Source: Streptomyces gelaticus (GTDB lineage: Bacteria > Actinomycetota > Actinomycetes > Streptomycetales > Streptomycetaceae). From it: a stretch of 64,000 nt of DNA. Position 1 is the stretch's first letter; every line of letters begins with the position of its first letter. Under the pieces are notes generated by a model. That model was not told the DNA's origin. It was given only the letters and a program-made list of their open reading frames with translations, and did not search any database. Shown here piece after piece: positions 27,183 to 36,058 of the stretch. Position numbers and translations under genes: made by a program. Where the stretch lies: NCBI RefSeq assembly GCF_014649535.1, contig NZ_BMTF01000007.1:1-64000 (forward strand). Reading direction: 5' to 3'.

Positions 27183-27195
27183 AGGAAACTTTCCT
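27183..27195. promoter_or_regulatory. Palindrome upstream of chitosanase (possible CsnR-type operator)
   Basis: AGGAAACTTTCCT is a perfect palindrome about a central base, 21 bp before the chitosanase start. From memory, chitosanase genes of streptomycetes are controlled by the ROK-family repressor CsnR through a palindrome of this type; the identity is not verified. Confidence 0.6.
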
Positions 27196-27331
27196 TACCG
27201 ACGCGCTCAACATGGCCCGGGGCGGATGCCGCCGTCAAGACCAAGGGGCCGGTTCGCCGTGAAGGATCACGAGGAACCAGCCCCGCATCAGGTGTTATTG
27301 ACGAGCCATCAGCCCAGGTGTCCGCTCGCCG

Positions 27332-29140
27332 TCATGGGCGTCCGCTCGGACTGACGACCATCGCCGAGCCTCCGCCCCTGCGTACCTTCTCCGCAGCCGC
27401 CAGCCACCGCCCGTCCGGCAGCCGCTGCACACCGGTTGCCGCCCCGATCTCCGGGTTGAGCTTGAACATGTGCCCCAGCGACTCCAGTTGCGCCCTGAGC
27501 GGGCTGCTCCACAGCCCCGGTTCGAGCTCCGTCGTCGTCGAGTTGCGCTGGCTGGCCCGCGGCGCCGCGATGGCGTCGACCAGCGGGAGCCCCCGGTCGA
27601 CCGTACCGATGAGCGACTGGAGCACCGTCGTGATGATCGTGGCACCTCCGGGCGACCCCAGCGCCAGCACCGGCTCGCCCTGCTTCAGCACGATCGTGGG
27701 CGAGATGGACGAACGGGGGCGCTTGCCCGGGCCGGGCAGATTCGGGTCGTGGACGGCGGGGTTGGCGGGCGCGAACGAGAAGTCCGTCAGCTCGTTGTTG
27801 AGCAGGAAGCCACGCCCCGGCACGGTGATGCCGCTGCCGCCGGTCTGCTCGATCGTCAGGGTGTACGCGACGACGTTGCCCCACTTGTCGGCCGCGGTCA
27901 GATGGGTGGTGTTCTCTCCCTCGTACGTCGTCGGGGCGGCCGTTGCGCCGGCCTCGCAGTCGGCCGGATGCCTCGGGTCGCCCGGCGCAAGCGGGCTGGT
28001 CAGCACCGCGTCGTCCTTGATCAGGCACTCCCGCGCATCGGCGAACCGCTGAGTCAGCAGCTCCCGCGTCGGCACGTCCTCGAACGCCGGGTCGCCCACC
28101 CAGCGCCCGCGGTCCGCGAACGCGATCCGGCTCGCCTCGATGTAGCGGTGCAGATACCGCGCCTCGCTCACCTTGGAGAGGTTCGTGGACTCAAGGATGT
28201 TGAGCGCCTCACCGACACTCGTACCGCCGGACGAGGACGGCGCCATGCCGTACACGTCGAGGCCGCGGTAGCCGGTCTTCGTCGGGGCCTGCCGCAGCGC
28301 CCGGTAGGACCGCAGGTCCTTCGCGGTCAGGTCACCGGGCCGCACCACCCGCGTGGAGTCCGGGTCGACGGGCGGATTCCGGACGGTCCGTACGACGTCG
28401 TCGGCCAGCTTGCCCCGGTACAGCTCGTCAACACCCTTGCGGCCCACCTCTTCATAGGTACGTGCCAGGTCGGGATTCTTGAACACGGAGCCGACCACGG
28501 GCAGTTGGCCGCCGGGCAGGAAGAGCTTCCTGGTTGCCGGGAAGTCGGCGAACCTGGCCTGGTTGCCCTCGGTCTGCGAGCGGAACGTGCTGTCGACGAC
28601 GAAGCCGTCCCTGGCCAGCCGCTCGGCCGGCTTCAGCACCTGTCGCAGCGACTTGCTGCCCCAGGCGTCGAGCGCGGAGTCCCAGGTGGCCGGGGTGCCC
28701 GGGGTCCCCACGGCCAGCCCGCTGGTGACCGCCTCGTCGAAGGCGAGCGGTTTGCCGTTCTCCAGGAACAGCGAGGAGTCCGCGCTGCGCGGCGCGGTCT
28801 CCCGGCCGTCGATCGTCTCCACGGTGCGCCTCTTGGCGTTGTAGTAGACGAAGTAGCCGCCCCCGCCGAGGCCCGCCGAATAGGGCTCGGTCACACCGAG
28901 CGCCGCCGCGGTCGCCACGGCCGCGTCCACCGCGTTGCCGCCCTTGCGGAGCACCTCGATACCGGCGGCCGAGGCATCCGCGTCGACACTGGCCACCGCC
29001 CCTCCGTAGCCCACCGCGACAGGTGACTTGGGCGGTGCCGCCGACGGTGGCGCGGACGAGGACGGGGCAGCCGCCCCGACCGTGACGACAGCGGCGAGAA
29101 CAGCCGACAACGACACATTCCGCGCAACGGAACGTCGCAT
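27332..29140 (-). CDS. ggt: Gamma-glutamyltransferase
   Basis: A 602-residue secreted Ntn-hydrolase that cleaves or transfers gamma-glutamyl groups of glutathione-like peptides. Residues ~1-40 form a signal peptide (VSLSAVLAAVVTVGAAAPSSS). The large subunit contains GGNAVDAAVATAAALGVTEP and GGGGYFVYY; autoprocessing is expected before the catalytic T412 in ENTTHLTAADKWGN, releasing the small subunit. FLLNNELTDFSF and the GSPGGATIITTVLQ glycine loop are present. ATG 29140 follows GGAGG. Since streptomycetes use mycothiol, the physiological substrate may be extracellular glutathione or poly-gamma-glutamyl peptides. Confidence 0.94.
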   Translation of the reverse strand: MRRSVARNVSLSAVLAAVVTVGAAAPSSSAPPSAAPPKSPVAVGYGGAVASVDADASAAGIEVLRKGGNAVDAAVATAAALGVTEPYSAGLGGGGYFVYYNAKRRTVETIDGRETAPRSADSSLFLENGKPLAFDEAVTSGLAVGTPGTPATWDSALDAWGSKSLRQVLKPAERLARDGFVVDSTFRSQTEGNQARFADFPATRKLFLPGGQLPVVGSVFKNPDLARTYEEVGRKGVDELYRGKLADDVVRTVRNPPVDPDSTRVVRPGDLTAKDLRSYRALRQAPTKTGYRGLDVYGMAPSSSGGTSVGEALNILESTNLSKVSEARYLHRYIEASRIAFADRGRWVGDPAFEDVPTRELLTQRFADARECLIKDDAVLTSPLAPGDPRHPADCEAGATAAPTTYEGENTTHLTAADKWGNVVAYTLTIEQTGGSGITVPGRGFLLNNELTDFSFAPANPAVHDPNLPGPGKRPRSSISPTIVLKQGEPVLALGSPGGATIITTVLQSLIGTVDRGLPLVDAIAAPRASQRNSTTTELEPGLWSSPLRAQLESLGHMFKLNPEIGAATGVQRLPDGRWLAAAEKVRRGGGSAMVVSPSGRP

Positions 29141-29536
29141 GCGCACCTCCAGTGCAGGATCGTCCGCGCAGGGTAACGCCGCGCCGCCTGCCCCGTCAGG
29201 GCCGCCGTGAAGCCGATTCCGAATACCCGCCGGCACTCCTGCTGATGACGGGCGACGTACGCGGCATGGCGCCGGGTGTGAGAACCGCCGGCATCGGCGC
29301 CGCGCCGGGGCCGAGTCGGCGGTGGCCGGTGGGCCACGGCGTCGGTGTGCTCGATGACCCGTCGGCGTCGCCCTGTTCGTTCACCGGGCTCGATGCCTTC
29401 ACGGCAGCCCATTGACATCGGGGCAAGACCACCGCAAGATGATCCGCACACCAATGATTGACGTACAGATCATTCAGGGCGGCGCTCGCCGGCTCCTCTC
29501 TCGGTGTCCTCCACTCCTTCGACGCTAGGAGGCCAT
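29141..29536. other. Divergent promoter region between ggt and the gentisate operon
   Basis: A 396-bp gap without a convincing gene. The inverted repeat at 29453-29474 and a nearby TTGACG hexamer (29458-29463) probably belong to the gentisate operon promoter. The remainder shows no clear structure. Confidence 0.4.
29453..29474. promoter_or_regulatory. Inverted repeat upstream of the gentisate operon
   Basis: AATGAT (29453-29458) and ATCATT (29469-29474) are perfect complementary arms separated by 10 nt, 63 bp before the monooxygenase start, overlapping a TTGACG -35-like hexamer. It is a good candidate site for the MarR or IclR regulator encoded downstream. Confidence 0.55.
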
Positions 29537-30751
29537 ATGCCTGTGACTCCTGATCCTCTCCGCATCGCCGTCGTCGGCGGCGGCATCGGCGGACTGGCCG
29601 CGGCTCTGGCAGCAGCCCGCTCCGGGCACCATGTGACGCTCGTGGAACGAGCCGCCCGGTTCGGCGAGATCGGAGCCGGCCTGCAGCTCGCACCGAACGC
29701 CTCTCTCGCGCTTGAGGAACTCGGCGTCCTCACGGCTGTTCAGCACACCGCGGTCGCCCCACCCCGGCTGGTGATGATGGACGCTCTGACGGGCGACCAG
29801 ATCACCTCCCTCGACCTTCGCGGCGCGGCCTACACCGAGCGCTTCAGGCATCCCTACCTGGTCACGCACCGCACGGATCTGCACACCGCGCTGCTCACCG
29901 CTTGCCGGGAACACCCTGCCGTCACACTTCGCACGGGGCACACCGTCACCCACGTCGAGCAGGACGCATCCGGGGCGCAGCTGCACTTCGCCGAATCGTC
30001 GGCGATCCTGACCGCGGACGCGGTCGTTGCCGCGGACGGCCTGCACTCACGTCTGCGCCAGGCCCTGGTGGGCGACGGGGAGCCGGTCTGCTCCCGTTAC
30101 GTGGCCTTCCGCGGCGCTCTGCCGACCGGGAAGATGACCGGCCGGATGTCGCAGCACGCCGCTTCGGAGGCGGTGATGGTGTGGGCCGGTCCCCGCATGC
30201 ATCTGGTGCAATACCCCGTGCGGCGCGGGGAGTTGTACAACCAGGTCGCTGTCTTCGAGAGCGACCACTACACGCCGGACTCCGACGACTGGGGCACCGA
30301 GGCGGAGCTCGAGGAACGCTTCGCCGGCACCTGCCAGGCCATACGCGACTCTCTGCCGCTGGTGTCGCGCGATCGGCGCTGGCCCCTGTACGACCGCCTG
30401 CCCATCGACAACTGGGTGCACGGCCGGATCCTGCTGCTCGGCGACGCCGCCCACCCGATGCTGCAGTACCTGGCCCAGGGAGCCTGCCAGGCGCTGGAGG
30501 ACGCCGTCGCCCTGGGGCAGGCACTCGGCCGGTTCCCCGACCCGGCCGACGCCTTCGCGGCGTACGCCGCCCAGCGCCGCGAGCGGGCAGCGCGTATCCA
30601 GACCAACGCCCGCCGCTTCGGCGAGATCTGTCACCTGGAGGGCATGGGGGCCACCCTGCGCAACGTCCTCCTCTCGTCCCGTACGCCTGACGACTTCGAC
30701 GACATCTCCTGGGTGTGGACACCGGCCGCGGCCGGCGTTCCTGCCCTGTGA
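29537..30751 (+). CDS. FAD-dependent 3-hydroxybenzoate 6-monooxygenase-like hydroxylase
   Basis: A 404-residue class A flavoprotein hydroxylase. The Rossmann motif VVGGGIGGLAAALAAARSG is at the N terminus, the NADPH/FAD DG motif is VVAADGLHSRLR, and the second FAD motif is LLLGDAAHPMLQYLAQGA. RTDLHTALL is also conserved. As the first gene of an operon with gentisate 1,2-dioxygenase and a fumarylpyruvate hydrolase, it should hydroxylate 3-hydroxybenzoate (or salicylate) to gentisate. ATG 29537 follows AGGAGG. Only 23 bp separate it from the dioxygenase gene. Confidence 0.9.
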   Translation: MPVTPDPLRIAVVGGGIGGLAAALAAARSGHHVTLVERAARFGEIGAGLQLAPNASLALEELGVLTAVQHTAVAPPRLVMMDALTGDQITSLDLRGAAYTERFRHPYLVTHRTDLHTALLTACREHPAVTLRTGHTVTHVEQDASGAQLHFAESSAILTADAVVAADGLHSRLRQALVGDGEPVCSRYVAFRGALPTGKMTGRMSQHAASEAVMVWAGPRMHLVQYPVRRGELYNQVAVFESDHYTPDSDDWGTEAELEERFAGTCQAIRDSLPLVSRDRRWPLYDRLPIDNWVHGRILLLGDAAHPMLQYLAQGACQALEDAVALGQALGRFPDPADAFAAYAAQRRERAARIQTNARRFGEICHLEGMGATLRNVLLSSRTPDDFDDISWVWTPAAAGVPAL

Positions 30752-30774
30752 GCCCGCAACCACAGGAGGAGACG

Positions 30775-31812
30775 ATGAGCGACGAACTCGCCTACAAGGC
30801 ATTGGAGGGCCTGGGGGCCGCGCCGCTGTGGAACTTCTACGGGAACCTGTTCCCCGCCCAGCCGCGCAGCCGCGCCGTGCCCTACCGCTGGAGCTGGCAG
30901 GAACTGCGCCCACACCTGCTGCACTTCTCCAAGACCCTCTCGCTGGAGGAGGCCGAGCGGCGGGTCCTGATGCTGGTCAATCCCGGCCTGACCGATCCCC
31001 CGGCCACCGTCAACACCCTCTATGCGGGCCTGCAGATCATCCTGCCCGGCGAGACCGCGCAGGCGCACCGGCACACGTCCAACGCCTTCCGGTTCATCCT
31101 GGAGGGAAGCGGTGCGTGGACGACGGTCGACGGCGAGCGGGTCTTCATGTCCCCCGGCGATCTGCTGCTCACTCCCGGCTGGCACTGGCACGACCACACC
31201 CATGAGGGCGACGAGCCGATGATCTGGCTCGACGCTCTCGACTACCCCCTCGTCAACGCTCTGGAAGCCGGCTTCTACGAGCAGTACCCCCGGCGTCTCC
31301 AGCCTGTCACCCGGCCCGACGACGCGGGCAGCAGGCAGTTCCTGCACGGCCGGCTGACCCCCCTCTGGCTCTCCCAGGACGGGCCCAACTCCCCTGTCAC
31401 CCGCTACACCTGGCAGGAAACACATCGCGCCCTGGAGGGCATCGCCGACAGCGCCGACGGAAGCGATACCGACGGCATCGTCCTGGAGTACACGAATCCG
31501 TGGACGGGCGGTCCGGTGATGCCCACCATCGGATGCCGCATCCAGCGCCTGCGCCCCGGCTTCCAGGGAGCCGGACGCCGGCACACGGCCTCCACCGTCT
31601 TCAGCGTCGTACGCGGCGAAGGGGCCACGATCGTGGACGGCGTGCGGCTGGAGTGGTCCGAGAACGACACCTTCGCCGTGCCCGGCTGGGCGTCCTACCG
31701 GCACCTGAACGCCTCCACCTCGCGGGACGCCGTCCTGTTCTCCTACAGCGACGAGCCCGTCATGCGCTCGCTCGGCCTCTACCGCACGGAAGGCGCCGAT
31801 CCCGGCGCCTGA
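30775..31812 (+). CDS. Gentisate 1,2-dioxygenase
   Basis: A 345-residue bicupin ring-cleavage enzyme that converts gentisate to maleylpyruvate. The iron-binding histidines lie in AQAHRHTSNAFRFILEG and in the second part of the N-terminal cupin at WHWHDHTHEGDE. The C-terminal cupin (RLRPGFQGAGRRHTASTVFS) is also recognisable. ATG 30775 follows AGGAGGA. It is the second gene of the gentisate operon, followed 30 bp later by the hydrolase gene. Length is as expected for the family. Confidence 0.94.
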   Translation: MSDELAYKALEGLGAAPLWNFYGNLFPAQPRSRAVPYRWSWQELRPHLLHFSKTLSLEEAERRVLMLVNPGLTDPPATVNTLYAGLQIILPGETAQAHRHTSNAFRFILEGSGAWTTVDGERVFMSPGDLLLTPGWHWHDHTHEGDEPMIWLDALDYPLVNALEAGFYEQYPRRLQPVTRPDDAGSRQFLHGRLTPLWLSQDGPNSPVTRYTWQETHRALEGIADSADGSDTDGIVLEYTNPWTGGPVMPTIGCRIQRLRPGFQGAGRRHTASTVFSVVRGEGATIVDGVRLEWSENDTFAVPGWASYRHLNASTSRDAVLFSYSDEPVMRSLGLYRTEGADPGA

Positions 31813-31842
31813 TCCGCCCATTCGACACCTCAGAAGGAGGCC

Positions 31843-32712
31843 ATGATGCGTCTGGCCCTGTTCAACAAGGGGCGACTCGGACTCGTCGACGGCTACGAAC
31901 TCGTCGATGTGACCGAACAACTCGCCGGCTCCGGCACCCCCGGTGCGGCCGGTGCGCTCCACCAGCACATCGAGACCGTCGCCCGCGGCGGCGCGGCGGA
32001 GATCGACCTCACCCGCTGCGCACGCGTTCCGCTCGTCGAGGCAGTCCTGGAAGCGCCTCTGCCACGCCCCGGCAAGATCATCGGCGCGCCGGTCAACTAC
32101 CTCGACCACAAGGCCGAGATGGAGTACACCACCTCGGTGGCCGACCTCGGCGTCTTCCTCAAGGCGAACTCGTCCGTCATCGGCCCCGGCCAGGACATCC
32201 TCCTGCCCTACACCGACAAGCGCACCGACCAGGAAGGCGAACTGGGCGTCGTCATCGGACGCACCGCCACGCACGTCAGCGCCGATGACGCACTGGACCA
32301 CGTGTTCGGCTACACATGCGTGCTGGACATCACCGTCCGGTCCGGCGAGGACCGCTCCACGCGGAAGTCGTTCGACACTTTCACCCCCATCGGCCCCTGG
32401 GTCGTGACCGCGGACGAGATCCCGGACCCGGACACCCTCGATCTGCGATGCGACGTGGGAGGCGCCACCCGGCAGCGGACCAACACGGCAGACCTGATCT
32501 TCGGCGTCCGTGAACTCATCGCCTACACCTCCTCCGTCATGACGCTGCACCCGGGCGACGTGATCGCGACGGGCACGCCGGCCGGCGTGGGGCCGCTCAG
32601 CCACGGCGACCGGGTCGTTCTGGAGATCGAGCAGGTCGGTCGCCTGGAAGTGGGCGTCGACGGCTCCCGGGCCGCCCCCTATGAGCAGCGTCCCGGGAGC
32701 CGGGATCGCTGA
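31843..32712 (+). CDS. Fumarylacetoacetate hydrolase family protein (fumaryl-/maleylpyruvate hydrolase)
   Basis: A 289-residue FAH-fold hydrolase. IIGAPVNYLDHKAEM, the metal-binding acidic pair in DQEGELGVVIGRTA, the aspartate in CVLDITVRSGEDRS, and TGTPAGVGPLSHGD are typical. It should hydrolyse fumarylpyruvate to fumarate and pyruvate in the gentisate route. The cluster lacks a maleylpyruvate isomerase gene, so it may act on maleylpyruvate directly or rely on a mycothiol-dependent isomerase elsewhere. The start is one of two adjacent ATGs (31843 or 31846) behind AAGGAGG. Confidence 0.92.
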   Translation: MMRLALFNKGRLGLVDGYELVDVTEQLAGSGTPGAAGALHQHIETVARGGAAEIDLTRCARVPLVEAVLEAPLPRPGKIIGAPVNYLDHKAEMEYTTSVADLGVFLKANSSVIGPGQDILLPYTDKRTDQEGELGVVIGRTATHVSADDALDHVFGYTCVLDITVRSGEDRSTRKSFDTFTPIGPWVVTADEIPDPDTLDLRCDVGGATRQRTNTADLIFGVRELIAYTSSVMTLHPGDVIATGTPAGVGPLSHGDRVVLEIEQVGRLEVGVDGSRAAPYEQRPGSRDR

Positions 32713-32815
32713 CGGACCGGCCGCACACGAGGTGGTGCCGCGCACTCGTAGACTCCTGGGCGTGCCGGCTGTCTCCTTGGCCGGCACCACCTCGGCAGCG
32801 GACGAACGGAGCACT

Positions 32816-33265
32816 GTGGCGCGCGCACTGGATCTGTACAACTACATCGGACACCTGATCCGACGTGCGGAACAGGTACACACCGCTCTGTGGTCCCAGC
32901 ACGTGTCCCGGGAGATCACCTCCCAGCAGTTCTCCGTCCTGAACGCTCTGAGCCAGAAACCGGGCGTCGACCAGCGCACACTCGCGCACCTCACCTCGCT
33001 GGACCGCTCCACGGTCAACCAGATGGTCCGCCGTCTGACCGACCAGCGCTACGTGAGTCAGGTGCGGGACGAAGACGACCGCAGACGAACCCTGCTGAGT
33101 CTGACCGACCAGGGAGCCGAGCTGCTCGACTCACTGATCCCTCCGGCAGAACGGGTCAACGAGCAACTCCTGAACGCACTCCCCGCGAGCGAGCGGGCTC
33201 TGGCCGTGGACATCCTCCGCAGAATTGCCACCATGGACGACAGGTCGTTCCACGACGAGGCGTAA
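32816..33265 (+). CDS. MarR-family regulator of the gentisate cluster
   Basis: A 149-residue winged-helix regulator. LYNYIGHLIRRAEQVHTALW begins the dimer helix, FSVLNALSQKPGVDQRTLAH and LTSLDRSTVNQMVRRLTDQR form the HTH, and RDEDDRRRTLLSLTDQG is the wing. GTG 32816 is preferred (GGAG 4 nt upstream, domain starts at once); ATG 32681 and GTG 32762 are in-frame alternatives that would overlap or abut the hydrolase gene. As it follows the catabolic genes, it probably represses them until an aromatic ligand such as gentisate or 3-hydroxybenzoate binds. Confidence 0.88.
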   Translation: MARALDLYNYIGHLIRRAEQVHTALWSQHVSREITSQQFSVLNALSQKPGVDQRTLAHLTSLDRSTVNQMVRRLTDQRYVSQVRDEDDRRRTLLSLTDQGAELLDSLIPPAERVNEQLLNALPASERALAVDILRRIATMDDRSFHDEA

Positions 33266-33373
33266 CACCCGGTACGCGGCTGCCTCGGCAACGGCCGACC
33301 CGGCGCCCGGACATCCCGCGTGTCAACGCAGGAAGAGGTGTCCAGGCCCCGGGTCCGGATGAGGAGTCACATC

Positions 33374-34189
33374 TTGCCTCACTCTCGCATTCCTGAAGCA
33401 GCGCCGGCCGGTCTGCGGCAACAGCCGCAGCCCCGCCTGGTCACCGGCACCGGTCCCGTCATCGGCCGCGCCCTGCAGATCCTCGGCACCTTCACGGCCC
33501 AGCACCCTCTTCTGTCCCTGAGCGAACTGGCCCGCAAGACCGGCCTGCCGGTGTCCACCGTGCACCGCATGCTGGGAGAGCTTCTCGCCTGGGGAGCCCT
33601 CGAACGGGACGAGCACGGGCGCTACCGCGTCGGACTGCGCTTGTGGGAGGTCGGGTCCCTGGCGCCCCGTACCCAAGGGCTGCGTGAGCGCGCGCTGCCC
33701 TATCTGGAGGACCTGGCAGCCCTCACACGCGAGAACGTGCAACTCGCCGTCCGTGAGGAGTCGGAGATCGTCTTCGTGGAGCGCATCGGCTCCAGCAGCG
33801 CCGTACCCACGCTGACACGCGTGGGCGGACGGCTCGCCATCACGGCCACCGGCGTGGGCCTGGTCCTGCTCGCCCACGCCCCGGCCCATGTGCAGGATGC
33901 CGCGCTGGCCCGGCGGATTCAGCGCCACACCCCCTTCACCCTGACCGACAGCGGTCAGCTCAGGAGGGTCCTCGCGCAGGTGCGGACGTGCGGCTACGCG
34001 GTGAGTGACCGGCAGCTGTCTGCCGACACCCTCTCGGTCGCGGCACCCGTCACGACCGCCGCCGGTGAGGTCGCGGCCGCTGTCTCCCTCGTCGTCCGGC
34101 ACGGATCCATGCCGGTGGGAGCACTGGCAGATCTCGTCCGGACCAGCAGCCGGGCCATCTCGCGGGTACTTCACACACCTATTTCCTGA
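33374..34189 (+). CDS. IclR-family regulator
   Basis: A 271-residue regulator with an N-terminal HTH (LLSLSELARKTGLPVSTVHR, MLGELLAWGALERDE) and the IclR effector domain (RYRVGLRLWEVGS, FVERIGSSSAVP, TATGVGLVLLAHAP, AVSDRQLSADTLSVAAPV). TTG 33374 is favoured by GAGGAG 7 nt upstream; ATG 33359 and GTG 33320 are in frame but lack ribosome sites. IclR proteins often activate aromatic catabolism and transport genes, and it lies between the MarR gene and the transporter gene. Having both a MarR and an IclR regulator suggests separate control of catabolism and uptake. Confidence 0.88.
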   Translation: MPHSRIPEAAPAGLRQQPQPRLVTGTGPVIGRALQILGTFTAQHPLLSLSELARKTGLPVSTVHRMLGELLAWGALERDEHGRYRVGLRLWEVGSLAPRTQGLRERALPYLEDLAALTRENVQLAVREESEIVFVERIGSSSAVPTLTRVGGRLAITATGVGLVLLAHAPAHVQDAALARRIQRHTPFTLTDSGQLRRVLAQVRTCGYAVSDRQLSADTLSVAAPVTTAAGEVAAAVSLVVRHGSMPVGALADLVRTSSRAISRVLHTPIS

Positions 34190-34398
34190 GGTGCACGCGC
34201 CCGCCACGATTGCTTTCCCGGCATACGGAAAAGGCCCTGGCCACCGGAGGCAGGTGCTCGGAACATGTCTGCGCCGACAGCCGAATCCGCCACCGGCCAT
34301 CTGCCCCTCTCCGGGCCCCGTCATCCATACCGCAGTCGACAGTGGAGTGCTGCCATGTACATGTTTTTCAGTCGCGTCGCCGCTCAGCGAGTCGTCCG

Positions 34399-35748
34399 AT
34401 GAGCCCCTCTTTGCAAGAAGCCCTGGACTCGGGGCGCATGAGCCGCTTCCAGTGGCGCGCCATCGTGATCTGTGTGCTTCTCAACACCCTCGACGGTTTC
34501 GACGTGCTGGTCATGTCCTTCACCGGGAAGACGATCTCCGGTGAGTGGCACCTGGACTCCGGCACGCTGGGTCTTCTCCTCAGCAGCGGTCTGGCCGGCA
34601 TGGCTCTGGGCGCCCTCCTCGTCGCCCCCTGGGCGGACCGGATCGGCAGAAGGCCCGTCATCCTCGCCGGACTGATCGTGGCGGCGGTCGGGATGATGCT
34701 CTCCTCGGCCAGCCAGAACTGGCAGCAGCTGGGAACCCTGCGCCTCGTCACGGGCGTCGGGATCGGCGCCGTTCTCGCCTGCAGCAACGTCATCGCCGGC
34801 GAGTTCGCCTCGCAACGCTGGCGCGGCCTCGCGGTGAGCCTCAACTCCACCGGCTATGCCATCGGGGCGACAGTCGGCGGGCTCTCGTCCGTGGCACTCA
34901 TCGACCACTACGGGTGGCGATCGGTGTTCCTGGCCGGCGGAACGGCCACTCTGGTGGTCGTACCGCTCACCTTCTGGCTCCTGCCCGAGTCCCTCGACTT
35001 CCTCATCACGAGGAGGCCCAGGAACGCCCTGGACAGGGTCAACTCGCTCGCGCGCCGCATGGGACATCCCGAACTCACCGCGCTTCCCGACCCGCCCCGG
35101 GCCGAGCAATCCCGTCCGGCCGGGTTCCGTCCGCTGCTCGCAGGGGAGCTGCGCCGCCCCACCCTGACGCTCTGGGCGGCCTTCTTCCTGGTGATGGCGG
35201 CCTTCTACTTCGTCACCAGCTGGACACCAACGCTGCTGGTGGAAGCCGGCATGTCCTCGAACCAGGGCTTGACCGGCGGCACGCTGCTCAACCTGGGCGG
35301 CATCTTCGGAACGGCACTCCTGGGCGCGCTGGCCGCGCGCTTCGCCCTGATCAGCGTCCTGCGGGCCTACCTCCTTCTGGCAGGAGCACTGGTCACAGTG
35401 TTCGCAGCCTCCACCGGCGTGCTCGCTCTGGCCTTTGCTACCGGTGCGGTCATCGGCGTGGCTGTGAACGGATGCATCGCCGGCCTCTACGCCCTCACAC
35501 CGGCCGTCTACTCGACGCACCTCCGGGCCACCGGCGTGGGAGCGGCCATCAGTGTCGGTCGCGTGGGCGCCATCATCGCTCCCTCCGCGGCGGGTTGGCT
35601 GCTCCACTCCGGCTGGACACCACGGGGGCTCTACGTAGCCACTGGTGTTGTGTTCGCCGCAGCGGGCCTGCTCCTGTTCACCATGCGCGCGAAGCGGCCC
35701 GCAACGGGCGCCGCACCCATGGCGGAGCCCGCCGGCTCGGCTTCATAG
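34399..35748 (+). CDS. MFS aromatic acid:H+ symporter (AAHS type)
   Basis: A 449-residue, 12-helix transporter. The first-helix signature NTLDGFDVLVMSF with paired aspartates is typical of the aromatic acid:H+ symporters (PcaK/BenK/MhbT type). The helix 2-3 loop WADRIGRRPVILAG and LPESLDFLITRRP before the central loop also fit. It probably imports 3-hydroxybenzoate or gentisate for the operon upstream. ATG 34399 has only a weak ribosome site. 209 bp separate it from the IclR gene, so it may have its own promoter. Confidence 0.9.
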   Translation: MSPSLQEALDSGRMSRFQWRAIVICVLLNTLDGFDVLVMSFTGKTISGEWHLDSGTLGLLLSSGLAGMALGALLVAPWADRIGRRPVILAGLIVAAVGMMLSSASQNWQQLGTLRLVTGVGIGAVLACSNVIAGEFASQRWRGLAVSLNSTGYAIGATVGGLSSVALIDHYGWRSVFLAGGTATLVVVPLTFWLLPESLDFLITRRPRNALDRVNSLARRMGHPELTALPDPPRAEQSRPAGFRPLLAGELRRPTLTLWAAFFLVMAAFYFVTSWTPTLLVEAGMSSNQGLTGGTLLNLGGIFGTALLGALAARFALISVLRAYLLLAGALVTVFAASTGVLALAFATGAVIGVAVNGCIAGLYALTPAVYSTHLRATGVGAAISVGRVGAIIAPSAAGWLLHSGWTPRGLYVATGVVFAAAGLLLFTMRAKRPATGAAPMAEPAGSAS

Positions 35749-36058
35749 CGTTCCGGCAATCCGGAGAACAAGCGGACGACGCCCTCGGATGCCGACGCGT
35801 CTGTGGGCGTCTTCGCAGACACCTGCACCTCACAGACACCTGCACCTCACCCGACGACGGAACAGGTACGCGGTACCGGGGCCGGGGGTTCAAGGTGCAC
35901 CTCCTGGAACGCGTCCGAAAGGGGCATCTGCGGCGGGAGCAGCGGCGGCGACTGCGCCTTTGCCGCGGCGTGGCTGTGCCGGACGCTGCTCCGCAGCCGT
36001 CTCGACCAGGCCGGACGGGCGAGCAGCCTGACGGCGCAGCTGCCGTGTACGGGCATGT
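35749..36058. other. Intergenic gap between convergent genes
   Basis: No gene is seen in this 310-bp gap between the AAHS transporter and the acetyltransferase, apart from the 17-bp tandem repeat described separately. Confidence 0.4.
35817..35850. repeat. Two perfect tandem copies of a 17-bp unit
   Basis: AGACACCTGCACCTCAC occurs twice head to tail (35817-35833 and 35834-35850) with no mismatch, about 70 bp after the transporter stop. It is probably a replication-slippage product; no function is evident. Confidence 0.8.
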
